Positions 8,575-17,271 of a stretch of DNA of 38,863 nt are shown here, piece by piece. The notes under the pieces were generated by a model. That model saw only the letters and a program-made list of their open reading frames with translations. It searched no databases and was not told the origin of the DNA. Position numbers and translations under genes: made by a program. The DNA comes from Lysobacterales bacterium 63-13 (GTDB lineage Bacteria; Pseudomonadota; Gammaproteobacteria; Xanthomonadales; Rhodanobacteraceae), in contig MKWR01000015.1 of NCBI GenBank assembly GCA_001899855.1, positions 119,826-158,688 on the forward strand. The letters are read 5' to 3'. Positions within the stretch are counted from its first letter, which is position 1, and each line of letters opens with the position of its first letter.

Positions 8575-9903
8575 ATGATGCATTCGCCCAAGCCTGCCGA
8601 TTTGCTGGAAAGTGCCCGCGCCGCGCTGCGCGACGGTGAGCGGGCGCGCGCCGACACGCTGTTTGCCGCGCTGCTCGACGCCGATCCGCAATCGTTCGAG
8701 GCGCTTACGCAACTCGGCCAGAGTGCGTTTGCCGCTGGCCGCCTGGACGTGGCGCTGGATCTGCTTGGTCGCGCGCAGCGGCTGCGCCCCGCCGATGCGC
8801 ATGCCTGCAAGAATCTTGGCGCGGCCCTGCGCGCCGCCGGCAACAACGAAGCGGCGGTCGACCTGCTGCGCGAAGCGGTGCGCCTGGATCCGAATTTTTT
8901 CGTCGCGCGCCTGCTCTACGCGGCCGCCTGCGAGGATCTTGGTCGCACGCAGACCGCGTTGTGCGCCTACTACGGTGCCTTGAACACCGCGCAACGCCAG
9001 GGTCGCTGGCTCAACACCGCGACCACCGCGCCGCTGCTGCGCCCCCTGGTGACGCACGCCATGCACACCGTCGATGCCGGTCGCGGCGCGTTTTACGCCA
9101 ACGCGCTGGATCCGTTGCGCGAGCGCTTTGGTGCCGAGGCGCTGCGCCGCGTGGAAAAGGCGCTGGAGATCTACCTGGGCAACCTGCCCGCCGACTATCC
9201 CGATCCCCGCCAGAAGCCCTCGTTCCTGTATTTCCCGGACATTCCCTCGCAACCGTGGTTCGAGCGTTCCCTGTTTCCCTGGTACGAGGAGTTCGAGAGC
9301 CACGCCCCGGCAATCCGTCGCGAGCTGGATGCCGTGCTCGATGACGAGGCCGCCTTTGCCGCCTTCCTCAAGGCCCGCCCGAATGTGGACATGGAGGAAT
9401 ACCTGAGCAACGCGCGCGGCCCGGCAAGGTGGGACGGCTATTTCTTCTACGACCACGGCGAACGCTTCGAGGAAAACTGCCGGCGTTGCCCGGAAACCGC
9501 GGCGGCGCTGGATCGGCTGCCGTTGGTGCGCCTGCCGGCGCATGCACCGGAATGCCTCTTCTCCAAGCTCACCGCCGGCTCGCATATCCGCCCGCATCGC
9601 GGCGTCACCAACACGCGCCTGGTCACGCACTTGCCGCTGATCGTGCCGGGCAACGGCGCCCTGCGCGTTGGCGGCGAGGATCATGTCTGGCAGCAGGGCC
9701 GCTGCATCACCTTCGACGACACCTTCCTGCACGAGGCCTGGAATTTCAGCGACCACACGCGCGTGGTGCTGCTGTTCGACGTGTGGAACCCGCACATGAC
9801 CGAAGCCGAGGTCGCCGCCTGTTCGCAACTGGTGCTGGCGATCAGCGGCTTCAACCGCGAAGCCATGCTCGGTGCACCAATGCAGGAAACCGGCGAGCCG
9901 TAG
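8575..9903 (+). CDS. TPR protein fused to aspartyl/asparaginyl beta-hydroxylase domain
   Basis: A 442-residue protein with TPR repeats (about residues 8-130) and a C-terminal AspH-type Fe(II)/2-oxoglutarate dioxygenase, the enzyme class that hydroxylates Asp/Asn side chains or related substrates. The iron ligands and cosubstrate residue are present: H341 in RPHRGVTN, H386 in FLHEAWN and R396 in HTRVVLLFDVW. The domain also keeps SxIRPHxG-TN-RL-HLPL spacing, so it should be active. TPR-AspH fusion resembles the architecture of eukaryotic AspH. The start is one of two adjacent ATG codons (8575 or 8578) 9 bases after the YbhB-like gene. The substrate may be a protein bound by the TPRs; that is inference. 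Confidence 0.88.
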   Translation: MMHSPKPADLLESARAALRDGERARADTLFAALLDADPQSFEALTQLGQSAFAAGRLDVALDLLGRAQRLRPADAHACKNLGAALRAAGNNEAAVDLLREAVRLDPNFFVARLLYAAACEDLGRTQTALCAYYGALNTAQRQGRWLNTATTAPLLRPLVTHAMHTVDAGRGAFYANALDPLRERFGAEALRRVEKALEIYLGNLPADYPDPRQKPSFLYFPDIPSQPWFERSLFPWYEEFESHAPAIRRELDAVLDDEAAFAAFLKARPNVDMEEYLSNARGPARWDGYFFYDHGERFEENCRRCPETAAALDRLPLVRLPAHAPECLFSKLTAGSHIRPHRGVTNTRLVTHLPLIVPGNGALRVGGEDHVWQQGRCITFDDTFLHEAWNFSDHTRVVLLFDVWNPHMTEAEVAACSQLVLAISGFNREAMLGAPMQETGEP

Positions 9904-9935
9904 CCTCCGCTTTCACGGCCATGTGCCCGGCACGT

Positions 9936-10724
9936 TCAGTTTGCCGGCACCCACAGCAGCAGGCCGATACCGAGGGCGATCCGGTACAGCGCAAAGGCAT
10001 TGAAGGTGTGCGTGCGGATATAGCCGAGCAGCCATTTCACGGCGATGAAGGCGGTGATCGTTGCCGCCACGAAGCCGACGCCGACGCCCAGCCAGTCCTC
10101 CTGCATGGCACCGTCCTGGCCATGCCTGAGGATCTCGTAGGCACTTGCCGCGAACATGGTCGGGATGCCGACGAGAAAGGCGAACTCGGTCGCCGCGGCG
10201 CGATTGTTGGTGCCGGCGAGCATGGCGATGAAGATGGTTGCCGCCGAGCGCGAGGTGCCGGGAAAGATCCCGGCGACAACCTGTGCAATGCCGACGAGGA
10301 TGGCCACCGTCCAGGTGATGCGTTCGCTTTGCGGGCGGCGTGCGCTGAACCACTCGGCGGCAAGTATCCAGAATCCGCCGACAATCAAGGCCAGCGCAAT
10401 CGGTTTCACCGTATCGGGCAACTGGAAGCCGAGCTTGGCGACAATCAATCCCAGCCCGGCCGTGATGGCAAAGGCAACGACGAGTTTCAGCAGGTAGTCG
10501 CGATTGGCCGCCTCGCGCCAGCCGCTGGCAAGCTGCCACAGGCGTTTGCGGTAGATCAGCGTCACCGCGAGGATGGCCCCCGCCTGGATGACGATGTTGA
10601 AGGCATCCGAGCGCTGCCCCAGCCAGTGCTGGGCAATCAGCAGGTGTCCGGTGCTCGAGATCGGCAGGAACTCGGTGATGCCTTCGATGATGCCAAGCAG
10701 GATGACGTTGATCAGGTCAGGCAC
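9936..10724 (-). CDS. uppP: Undecaprenyl-diphosphatase UppP (BacA)
   Basis: A 262-residue polytopic inner-membrane enzyme that dephosphorylates undecaprenyl diphosphate to recycle the lipid carrier for peptidoglycan and other envelope polymers; it also gives bacitracin tolerance. The two family motifs are intact: EGITEFLPISSTGH (14-27) and PGTSRS (155-160, with the conserved Arg159). About eight hydrophobic segments fit the known topology. The start is GTG at 10724, with GGAAA upstream; PDLINVILLGIIEG matches the family N-terminus. It stands alone on this strand between the AspH gene (32 bases away, convergent) and a TPR-sulfotransferase gene (divergent). Confidence 0.95.
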   Translation of the reverse strand: MPDLINVILLGIIEGITEFLPISSTGHLLIAQHWLGQRSDAFNIVIQAGAILAVTLIYRKRLWQLASGWREAANRDYLLKLVVAFAITAGLGLIVAKLGFQLPDTVKPIALALIVGGFWILAAEWFSARRPQSERITWTVAILVGIAQVVAGIFPGTSRSAATIFIAMLAGTNNRAAATEFAFLVGIPTMFAASAYEILRHGQDGAMQEDWLGVGVGFVAATITAFIAVKWLLGYIRTHTFNAFALYRIALGIGLLLWVPAN

Positions 10725-10962
10725 GCGTGTTTCCGCAACAATCGGCGCGCAAGGATAAGACAGATTCCCGCACCCGCGGCATCCGCGCCTTGGCCGTGCG
10801 CGATCATGCGAGAATCATCGACCGCCCGCCGCCTACCCTGCTCGCGGTCAGGCGCAGCGGATCAGGCACCATCGCAAGGCGCCACAACTGATTGAATTGC
10901 AGTTGCAGGACTCGATCCGGGTGACGGATTGATTCGGCAGCTGAGCCGGCAAGGATTGATGC

Positions 10963-12606
10963 GTGAACATGACACCCTTCGAATGGGCCCTTGGCCGCCT
11001 TGGCGGCTTGTTGCCCGAGAACAACACCATGCTCCTGGTCGAGCGCCTGCGCAGTGCCGAGGCTGGCGAATCGGAATGGCTGATGGCCGCCGAGTTGCTG
11101 CTGCGCAGCGATCCGGCGGCGGCCGCCGCCTTGCTTGAAGTTGCCGTGCGGCAACGCCCGGATGCGCCCAGGCTGCACTATCTGCACGGCAATGCGTTGC
11201 GCGTGAGCGGCCAGCCCGGCGCTGCCGAGAGCGCCTTGCGCACGGCCATTGCGCTGGATCCCGCACACGCCAATGCGAGCATCTCGCTGGCCCATCTGCT
11301 GCGCGAGCAGGGCCGCATGAAGGCCCTGGCCGAGGTCATGCTGGCGCTGTGGCGAAACGAGCCGCGCAGTCTCGAACGCGATCGGCGCATTGTTTCCTTC
11401 CTCTTCGAATGCACGCGTCATGCCGATGCCGACAGCCTGCTGCCGGCCTTGCTCGCGGCGCATCCGCAGGATCCGTTGCTGCTGCGCCATGCCGGCGAGT
11501 GCGCCTTGATGTTCGGCCGTTTCGACGAGGCGCGCACGCACCTGCGCGCGGCCATCGACGTCGACCCGGAGCAAGCCTCGACCTGGCTGCGCCTTGCGCA
11601 CACGCATCGTTTTGTCGATGCAGAGGACGACGACCTGCGCTTGTTGCAGGCCGGCGCGATAAGAGGCGAACTCGCCGAGGAAACGCGCATCGCCATCGGT
11701 TTCGCGCACGGCAAGGCGCTTGATGATCTCGGTCGCCTTGGCGAATCCGTCGATGTGCTCAAGCGTGCCAATGCCGACTGGCACCAGGGCCACCGCTGGG
11801 ACGGCCAGGCCTGGCGCAAGTTTGTCACCGCGCAGCTGCAGGCACCGGTCGCCGCGCGCTCGGCGGCATCGGGCCCGACCATCCCCATCTTCATCGTCGG
11901 CCTGCCGCGCTCCGGCACCACCCTCGTCGAGCGCCTGCTCAGCCGCGATGCGCAAATCCGCGGCCGCGGCGAGTTGAACTGGATTGCCTCGCTGGCCCGC
12001 CAGCTTGGCCCGCAGGTGCCGGCATCGAACCTGACAGCGGCAGGAAATTTCTATCTTGCGCAATTGCGCCAGGATGATCCGCCGACACGCTTTGCCATCG
12101 ACAAGAACCCGCTCAACTTCCGTCATCTCGGCTTGATCGCCGGCATGCTGCCGATGGCACGGATCATCCACTGCCGGCGCGACCCGCGCGATGCCGCACT
12201 GTCGATCTGGAGCCAGCATTTTGCCCATGCGGACATGGCCTGGAGCTACGATTTCGGCGAGATCGGCGAGTACGCGCGCGGCGAAGCCGAATTGATGGCG
12301 CACTGGCGGCAGGTGCTGCCGCTGCCGATCTTCGAGCTGGACTACGAGGCCCTGGTTGCCGATCCCGAAACAACCATCAGCGCGGTGCGGCGATTCCTCG
12401 GATTCACCGCCGACGCCGTGCCGACGCTGTTCGACGTGCCCGACACGATTTCCACGGCCAGCGTCTGGCAGGCACGCCAGGATGTGCATTCCCGATCCGT
12501 CGGTCGCTGGCAGCGTTACCGCGGGTTCCTGCCCGAGCTTGAGGCGTGGGCAAGTGTCTCGGGCGCTGCCGGTGACACGGCGGCGGTGTTCCCTGGACAG
12601 CGCTGA
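10963..12606 (+). CDS. TPR-linked sulfotransferase (PAPS-dependent)
   Basis: A 547-residue protein with an N-terminal TPR array (about 1-290) and a C-terminal sulfotransferase of the TPST-like family. The PAPS 5'-phosphosulfate loop is intact, VGLPRSGTTLVER (312-324), followed by GRGE with the likely catalytic base E337. The 3'-phosphate motif CRRDPRDAALS (404-414) is also complete. It should therefore transfer sulfate from PAPS, perhaps to a protein or peptide tyrosine as in RaxST of Xanthomonas, though TPR members are poorly studied. The start is GTG at 10963 with AAGGA seven bases before; an ATG two codons on is possible. It lies 84 bases upstream of the acyl carrier protein gene and may share its transcript. 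Confidence 0.87.
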   Translation: MNMTPFEWALGRLGGLLPENNTMLLVERLRSAEAGESEWLMAAELLLRSDPAAAAALLEVAVRQRPDAPRLHYLHGNALRVSGQPGAAESALRTAIALDPAHANASISLAHLLREQGRMKALAEVMLALWRNEPRSLERDRRIVSFLFECTRHADADSLLPALLAAHPQDPLLLRHAGECALMFGRFDEARTHLRAAIDVDPEQASTWLRLAHTHRFVDAEDDDLRLLQAGAIRGELAEETRIAIGFAHGKALDDLGRLGESVDVLKRANADWHQGHRWDGQAWRKFVTAQLQAPVAARSAASGPTIPIFIVGLPRSGTTLVERLLSRDAQIRGRGELNWIASLARQLGPQVPASNLTAAGNFYLAQLRQDDPPTRFAIDKNPLNFRHLGLIAGMLPMARIIHCRRDPRDAALSIWSQHFAHADMAWSYDFGEIGEYARGEAELMAHWRQVLPLPIFELDYEALVADPETTISAVRRFLGFTADAVPTLFDVPDTISTASVWQARQDVHSRSVGRWQRYRGFLPELEAWASVSGAAGDTAAVFPGQR

Positions 12607-12643
12607 GCAAGCCGCGCCGTATGCAGCCTGGCGGAGCCTGCGC

Positions 12644-12649
12644 TAGCAT
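12644..12649 (+). promoter_or_regulatory. Candidate -10 element (TAGCAT) of the ACP-ketosynthase-rpfF operon
   Basis: TAGCAT within CGCTAGCATG, about 40 bases before the ACP start and just after the sulfotransferase stop. It would give a leader of about 35 bases that includes the AAAGGAAG ribosome site. No -35 matching TTGACA is seen, so this is a weak call, and read-through from the sulfotransferase gene is equally possible. Confidence 0.28.
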
Positions 12650-12690
12650 GTCGCACCACTTCTTCCACCCTTGCAAAAGGAAGCGGCACC

Positions 12691-12945
12691 ATGCCAAAGC
12701 TCGACCGCGAGGGCATCCTCGCGATGCTGCAGGAGTTCCTCAACCAGCGTTTTGACATTCCGCTGGAATCCGCCAAACCGCACTTGCGCCTGTCGGAACT
12801 CGGACTCGATTCGATGCTGATGCTCGACATCATGCTCGAGTTCGAGGATCGCCTTGCCATCAAGCTGAGCGACATGAGCCTGCCGCGCGATGCCAGCCTG
12901 GGGGATGTCGCCGCCTTGATCGAACGCAACCTCCCCTCGGACTGA
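12691..12945 (+). CDS. Acyl carrier protein, dedicated copy beside rpfF
   Basis: A small acidic 84-residue acyl carrier protein. The 4'-phosphopantetheine attachment serine is S41 in LGLDSMLMLD, and helix II EFEDRLAIKLSD follows as in the family. It differs from a housekeeping FAS ACP in the DSM instead of DSL motif and in a rather basic N-terminus (MPKLDREGI). It is not in the usual fabD-fabG-acpP-fabF order. The ribosome site is AAAGGAAG, about 10 bases before the ATG. The ketosynthase ATG comes one base after its stop, so the two are translationally coupled. Context suggests it carries the acyl chain used by the ketosynthase and by the RpfF-like enzyme; this is inferred. Confidence 0.9.
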   Translation: MPKLDREGILAMLQEFLNQRFDIPLESAKPHLRLSELGLDSMLMLDIMLEFEDRLAIKLSDMSLPRDASLGDVAALIERNLPSD

Positions 12946-12946
12946 C

Positions 12947-14227
12947 ATGCAGCCCCGGGAAAACGATGTGCTGATCAGCGGAATCGGCGTGATCTCGCCG
13001 ATCGGCTCATCCGTGGCCGCGCTGCATGCCAGCCTGCTGGCGAATCGTTCCGGGATACGTCTCTGGCAATCGCCGGAACTGTCCCGAACCTTGCCGGCCG
13101 GCCTGATCGAAGAGGATTTCAGCAGCCGGTTTTCCAAGCTGGAGCTGCCCTATCTGGATCGCTGCAGCCAACTGGCCATGCTCGCGGCGACGCAGGCAAT
13201 CGACGATGCCGGGATTGCCGGCTTCGCCGCGCATGCACAGCGTGCCGGCCTGTATTACGGATCGGTCGCCGGCGGCGTCAAGACCGAGCACGACTGGGTG
13301 CATCAGTTCCATGTCGAGCATGCGCAAGTCTCGCGACCGTTCACCATCATGGCGAGCATGCTCAACGCGGCACCGGCACTGATCTCGATTCGCCACAAGA
13401 TCCTCGGTCCGGTGATCACCAACAGCAGCGCATGCTCGTCCTCGGGTGCGGCAATCGGCGAAGCGGCGAGGGCGATACGTGACGGCTACCTCGACATTGC
13501 CGTGGCCGGCGGCGCGGAAGCTGCGCTGACGCCAACGTTCATGGCCTTGTGGGGCGGCTTGCGGGCCCTGGCCGAGGTCGATCCCGTCGATGTCGGGCGC
13601 AGTTGCCGTCCCTTCTCGGCCGATCGCAGTGGCCTGGTGCTGAGCGAAGGCGCGGTTTTCCTGGTGCTTGAATCGCGTCGCCACCTCGAGCAACGTGGCG
13701 CCGACTGCTATGCGCGGCTATCCGGTTACGGAATCGCCTCCGATGCCCACCACATCGGCTCGCCGCACGCGCCAGGCCAGGCCGCGGCCTTGCGCGCGGT
13801 CCTGCAGGATGCCCAGCTTGATCCGGCGAGCATCGACTATTTCAACGCCCATGCGACGGCCACCCGCGGCGGCGATCCGGTCGAGGCGGCTGCCATCCGC
13901 GAGGTGTTCGCGGAAGAAACCGAGCGCCTTCCGGTGAGCTCGACCAAGGCCATCCATGGCCATCTGCTCGGCGCCGCCAGCGCCATCGAGCTGGCCGTCT
14001 GCGTGCTCGCCGTGGCCGATTCCTTCCTGCCGGCGACTGCCCACCTCGACCAGGTCGACGCGGAATGCGCACTGCACCACGTGAGCGGCCAGGCACAACG
14101 CAACCAGGCGGTCGAACACGCGCTCTCGCTGTCGGCCGGATTTGGCGGGACCAATGTGGCGCTGGCGGTGTCGAAGGAGCACGATCTGCGGACAAGAACT
14201 CTCCAAACGGGAGAGTCCAGCGGCTGA
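12947..14227 (+). CDS. Beta-ketoacyl-ACP synthase (KAS II/FabF-like)
   Basis: A 426-residue thiolase-fold condensing enzyme that extends an acyl-ACP by two carbons with malonyl-ACP. The catalytic Cys-His-His triad is complete: C163 in SSACSSSG, H302 in FNAHATATRGGDP and H337 in STKAIHGHLLGAAS, with K334 also kept. The C-terminal GFGGTN loop is present. It is FabF-like in length but differs from housekeeping FabF around the active-site cysteine, so it may serve a specialised pathway, as in polyene or signal synthesis. It starts one base after the ACP stop and is followed by the rpfF-like gene after 44 bases. No ketoreductase or dehydratase is encoded next to it. Confidence 0.9.
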   Translation: MQPRENDVLISGIGVISPIGSSVAALHASLLANRSGIRLWQSPELSRTLPAGLIEEDFSSRFSKLELPYLDRCSQLAMLAATQAIDDAGIAGFAAHAQRAGLYYGSVAGGVKTEHDWVHQFHVEHAQVSRPFTIMASMLNAAPALISIRHKILGPVITNSSACSSSGAAIGEAARAIRDGYLDIAVAGGAEAALTPTFMALWGGLRALAEVDPVDVGRSCRPFSADRSGLVLSEGAVFLVLESRRHLEQRGADCYARLSGYGIASDAHHIGSPHAPGQAAALRAVLQDAQLDPASIDYFNAHATATRGGDPVEAAAIREVFAEETERLPVSSTKAIHGHLLGAASAIELAVCVLAVADSFLPATAHLDQVDAECALHHVSGQAQRNQAVEHALSLSAGFGGTNVALAVSKEHDLRTRTLQTGESSG

Positions 14228-14271
14228 CGAGCGCTTCGCCCCGGGGTGCTCCGCCACGACAGGAGAGCGCC

Positions 14272-15147
14272 ATGAATGCGTTGAATTTGTTCCAGCACGA
14301 TGCAACCAGTTTTCACGTCGAAGCACGTTTCGATGTAAAGGCAAACAATACACTATGGATCACCTTGCCATCGTCCAGAGATGGCGGCCCTCCGTACTTC
14401 TCGCGCCCTTTGCTCGATGAGTTGATGGCGCTGCTGCAATCGATCAAGCAACGCGGCGTGACCTGGCCGGCGAACGGCGCGATGCAGCCGATCCACTACG
14501 TGGTGATGAAATCGGCGCACGCGGAATATTTCAGCCTCGGCGGCGATCTTGCCCATTTCCATGAGTGCATCACGCGCGGTGACCGCAAATCGCTGCACGA
14601 GTATTCGGCCAATTGCGCCGACATGCTGCACGACTGGTCGAGCCTGCTCGGCAACGAGGCAACCACGATCGCCCTGGTGCAGGGTCGTGCCCTTGGCGGC
14701 GGTTTCGAAACCGCGCTTGCGGCCGACCTGATCGTCGCCGAGGAACACGCCGAGTTTGCCTTCCCGGAAATCCTCTTTGGACTTTTTCCCTGCACCGGCG
14801 GCATGAGCCTGCTGGCGCAGCGGATTGGCGCGCGGGCGGCGGAGCGCATGCTTGGCGATGCCCGCGTGCACGCCGCGCCGGCGCTGAAGGAGCTTGGCAT
14901 CGTCGACGAGATCTGTCCGCGCGGACAAGGTGAGCTGGCCGTGGAACGATTGATTGCAGGCCATGCCCGCCAGCGCCGCGCGCGCCTGATGCTTCAGCGC
15001 AGCCGGCATCGACTGAGTGGATTGAACCGGCGTGAGCTGCATGCGGTGGTCGAGGAATGGACGGAGACCGCGATGCGCCTGGATCAGCACGAATTGCGCG
15101 TGATGGATGCCCTGGTGCGTCTACAGCGTGGTCGTGCCATCCGCTGA
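14272..15147 (+). CDS. rpfF: DSF synthase, RpfF-like enoyl-CoA hydratase/thioesterase
   Basis: A 291-residue crotonase-fold enzyme of the RpfF type, which converts 3-hydroxyacyl-ACP to the diffusible signal factor (cis-2-unsaturated fatty acid) by dehydration and thioester hydrolysis. The two catalytic glutamates of Xanthomonas RpfF, E141 and E161, are matched by E146 in GGGFETAL and E166 in PEILFGLFP, with the same 20-residue spacing. FSLGGDLAHF, ALVQGRALGGG and the C-terminal half also match RpfF. Its length is near that of the 289-residue Xanthomonas protein. AGGAG stands 6 bases before the ATG. Its 3' end overlaps the convergent rpfC-like gene by 27 bases, reproducing the convergent rpfF-rpfC arrangement of Xanthomonas. 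Confidence 0.9.
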   Translation: MNALNLFQHDATSFHVEARFDVKANNTLWITLPSSRDGGPPYFSRPLLDELMALLQSIKQRGVTWPANGAMQPIHYVVMKSAHAEYFSLGGDLAHFHECITRGDRKSLHEYSANCADMLHDWSSLLGNEATTIALVQGRALGGGFETALAADLIVAEEHAEFAFPEILFGLFPCTGGMSLLAQRIGARAAERMLGDARVHAAPALKELGIVDEICPRGQGELAVERLIAGHARQRRARLMLQRSRHRLSGLNRRELHAVVEEWTETAMRLDQHELRVMDALVRLQRGRAIR

Positions 15148-17271
15148 ACGCGTACCGCCGGCTGCAGCAATTTCCTGCCGCAGGGCGGCCAGGGTGACCT
15201 GCAATGCGTCGCCAAGATCCACCGACAGTCGCTCGGCGGACTCCTCCAGATCGGTCCTGGATGCCGACATCAGTCGGTTCGCCAGGGCCAGGCAACGCTG
15301 CGCGCCAACGTTCGCGCTGACGCCCTTGAGGGCGTGGGCGGCATCACGCACGCAAGAATGATCGTGCATCGCAAGGGCGTGGCGGATCTGCTCGCCACAG
15401 CGCTGCATGTCAACACTGGCTTCATGCAACAGGGCCGGGAAGAACTCGGCTCGCTGGCTGACCGACTTCAGTTCATTGATGATCTCCGCATCCAGCGGGT
15501 TGCTGGAAACCACCGCCAGCAGCGGCTGCGTGGCGCGCGCGGCGGGTGCCGCCGGCGCCTCGGCAAGCGCGTCCGGCATGGCCGCGTCGCTTGCGGCATC
15601 CAATTGCGCAATCGCCTGGCGCAGCTTGGCCAGGGTAATCGGCTTGTAGAGCACGCCATTGCCGCCCGAATCGCGCAGGCGCGCCGCCGTCAGTTGCGTG
15701 GTGTCGGCGGTGAGGAACAGGGTTGGCATGCGTTTCGTGGAACCCAGTTGCCAGGTTTGCAGGACGCGCACGCCATCCATGTCGCCCAGGTTGTAATCAA
15801 GCAGGAGCAGGTCGAAATCCTGCTCGACCAGCAAATCCAGCGCCTGCATGCCGCTGCTGCAGGTGGTCACGGCATGCCCGTCCCTTTCCAGAAGCTCGCG
15901 CAGCAGCAGGAGGTTGGTCTCGTGGTCCTCGGCGACAAGAATGCGTCGCGGACGGCAGACATTCTCCGCGAGCGCATCGTCAGCCGCGCCACTGACCGGC
16001 AACAGTGGCGTGCAGCGCAACAGGGAAACCTCGAACCAGAAGCGGCTGCCCTTGCCGGGCGCGCTATCGACCTTCAACACGCCACCCATCATCTCGACGA
16101 TCTGCCGCGACAAGGCGAGACCCAGGCCGATACCGCCATAGCGCCGCGCACTTCCCTGATCCACCTGCATGAACGGCTCGAACAATTGTGCGTGGAAGGA
16201 TTGCGCGATGCCGATGCCGCTGTCGGTGACGCTGAAGCAGAGACGATAACGAGTGGCGCTCTCCTCAAGCAATTCGATGCGGGTCTCGACCTGGCCGCTG
16301 TCGGTGAACTTGACGGCATTGCCGGCCAGGTTCAGCAACACACGGGCCAGGTGATGTGCATCGGCCTGCACCCAATCGGAAATGCGCGGATCAACCACCA
16401 CCTGGAAGCCGATGCTCTTGCTTCGTGCCGTGGCTTCCAGTGCATCGCGGACGAGTTCGAGCTCGCGGGCGAGATCGGTCGGATGATTGTCCAGGCGTGC
16501 CGCGCGCGCGCCAAACTTGGCCTCGTCGAGCAGAGCGTTGATTTCATGCAGGAGTTCGTTGGAAAGCGCCAGGATTGTCCCGGTCAGGTGGGCGACTTCG
16601 ACCCGGCCGGGTTCGGCGGCAATCAGCTCGGTCGCCGAAACAATGCCGGTCAATGGCGTGCGCAGCTCGTGGCTGACCATGGCCAGCAGCTCGGACTTGG
16701 CCTTGCTTTCCTGCTCGGCGTGCTCGCGTGCCTTGCGCAACGACTTGAGCAGGCCCCCCGAGTAAACCGGAACCACCACCAGCGGCAGCATCAAGGCGGC
16801 AAACAAGGTCGGGTTGGCCTGCCAGTACGGCACACTGAAAAACACCAGCAGGAAGCCGCCGATGGCGGTCAACTGGCACAGATACATCAAGGCACGGCCG
16901 GTGCGAAAGCCAAAGCCGAGGATGGTGAACAGGTAGAAGCCGACAATCAGGCTGCCGTATTCGCCGGTCACCGCCAGCCAGGCTGAAAGTGCCAACGGAT
17001 CGAGCACCGCCGTCGCCACCAGCAATTCGCGCGCGTGCAGCGTCGTCCGATAGCGCAGCAGCAAGTGCACGATCAATACGTACAGGCAATAGCAGGCCGT
17101 CAGCAGCACCAGCCGGGCGGCGACATTTTCCGGTGAGGCCAGGTACAGCAAGGCCTCGACGATCACCACCGGAATGGCGATGCCGATGCGCACTTTCGCC
17201 TGCGCCACCAGGACCGCGCGCAGCCCCGCTTCGGAGCGGTCGGGGGCACCTTCGACTATGTCTTCGATCAT
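15121..17271 (-). CDS. rpfC: RpfC-like hybrid sensor histidine kinase for DSF
   Basis: A 716-residue hybrid kinase with the RpfC layout: a short cytoplasmic N-terminus and an input region of about five membrane segments (roughly residues 30-175). A HisKA domain follows with H201 in VSHELRTPLTGI, then HATPase with NLAGNAVKF, DSGIGI and GGIGLGLALS. The receiver domain (about 440-560) has D492 in LLLLDYNLGDMDG, and a C-terminal HPt domain has H646 in AHALKG. In Xanthomonas, RpfC binds DSF, phosphorylates the RpfG phosphodiesterase, and restrains RpfF through its receiver domain. Membrane part and order of domains match; PYWQAN and FGFRTG in the input region resemble Xanthomonas RpfC. No rpfG is in the window. 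Confidence 0.9.
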   Translation of the reverse strand: MIEDIVEGAPDRSEAGLRAVLVAQAKVRIGIAIPVVIVEALLYLASPENVAARLVLLTACYCLYVLIVHLLLRYRTTLHARELLVATAVLDPLALSAWLAVTGEYGSLIVGFYLFTILGFGFRTGRALMYLCQLTAIGGFLLVFFSVPYWQANPTLFAALMLPLVVVPVYSGGLLKSLRKAREHAEQESKAKSELLAMVSHELRTPLTGIVSATELIAAEPGRVEVAHLTGTILALSNELLHEINALLDEAKFGARAARLDNHPTDLARELELVRDALEATARSKSIGFQVVVDPRISDWVQADAHHLARVLLNLAGNAVKFTDSGQVETRIELLEESATRYRLCFSVTDSGIGIAQSFHAQLFEPFMQVDQGSARRYGGIGLGLALSRQIVEMMGGVLKVDSAPGKGSRFWFEVSLLRCTPLLPVSGAADDALAENVCRPRRILVAEDHETNLLLLRELLERDGHAVTTCSSGMQALDLLVEQDFDLLLLDYNLGDMDGVRVLQTWQLGSTKRMPTLFLTADTTQLTAARLRDSGGNGVLYKPITLAKLRQAIAQLDAASDAAMPDALAEAPAAPAARATQPLLAVVSSNPLDAEIINELKSVSQRAEFFPALLHEASVDMQRCGEQIRHALAMHDHSCVRDAAHALKGVSANVGAQRCLALANRLMSASRTDLEESAERLSVDLGDALQVTLAALRQEIAAAGGTRSADGTTTL

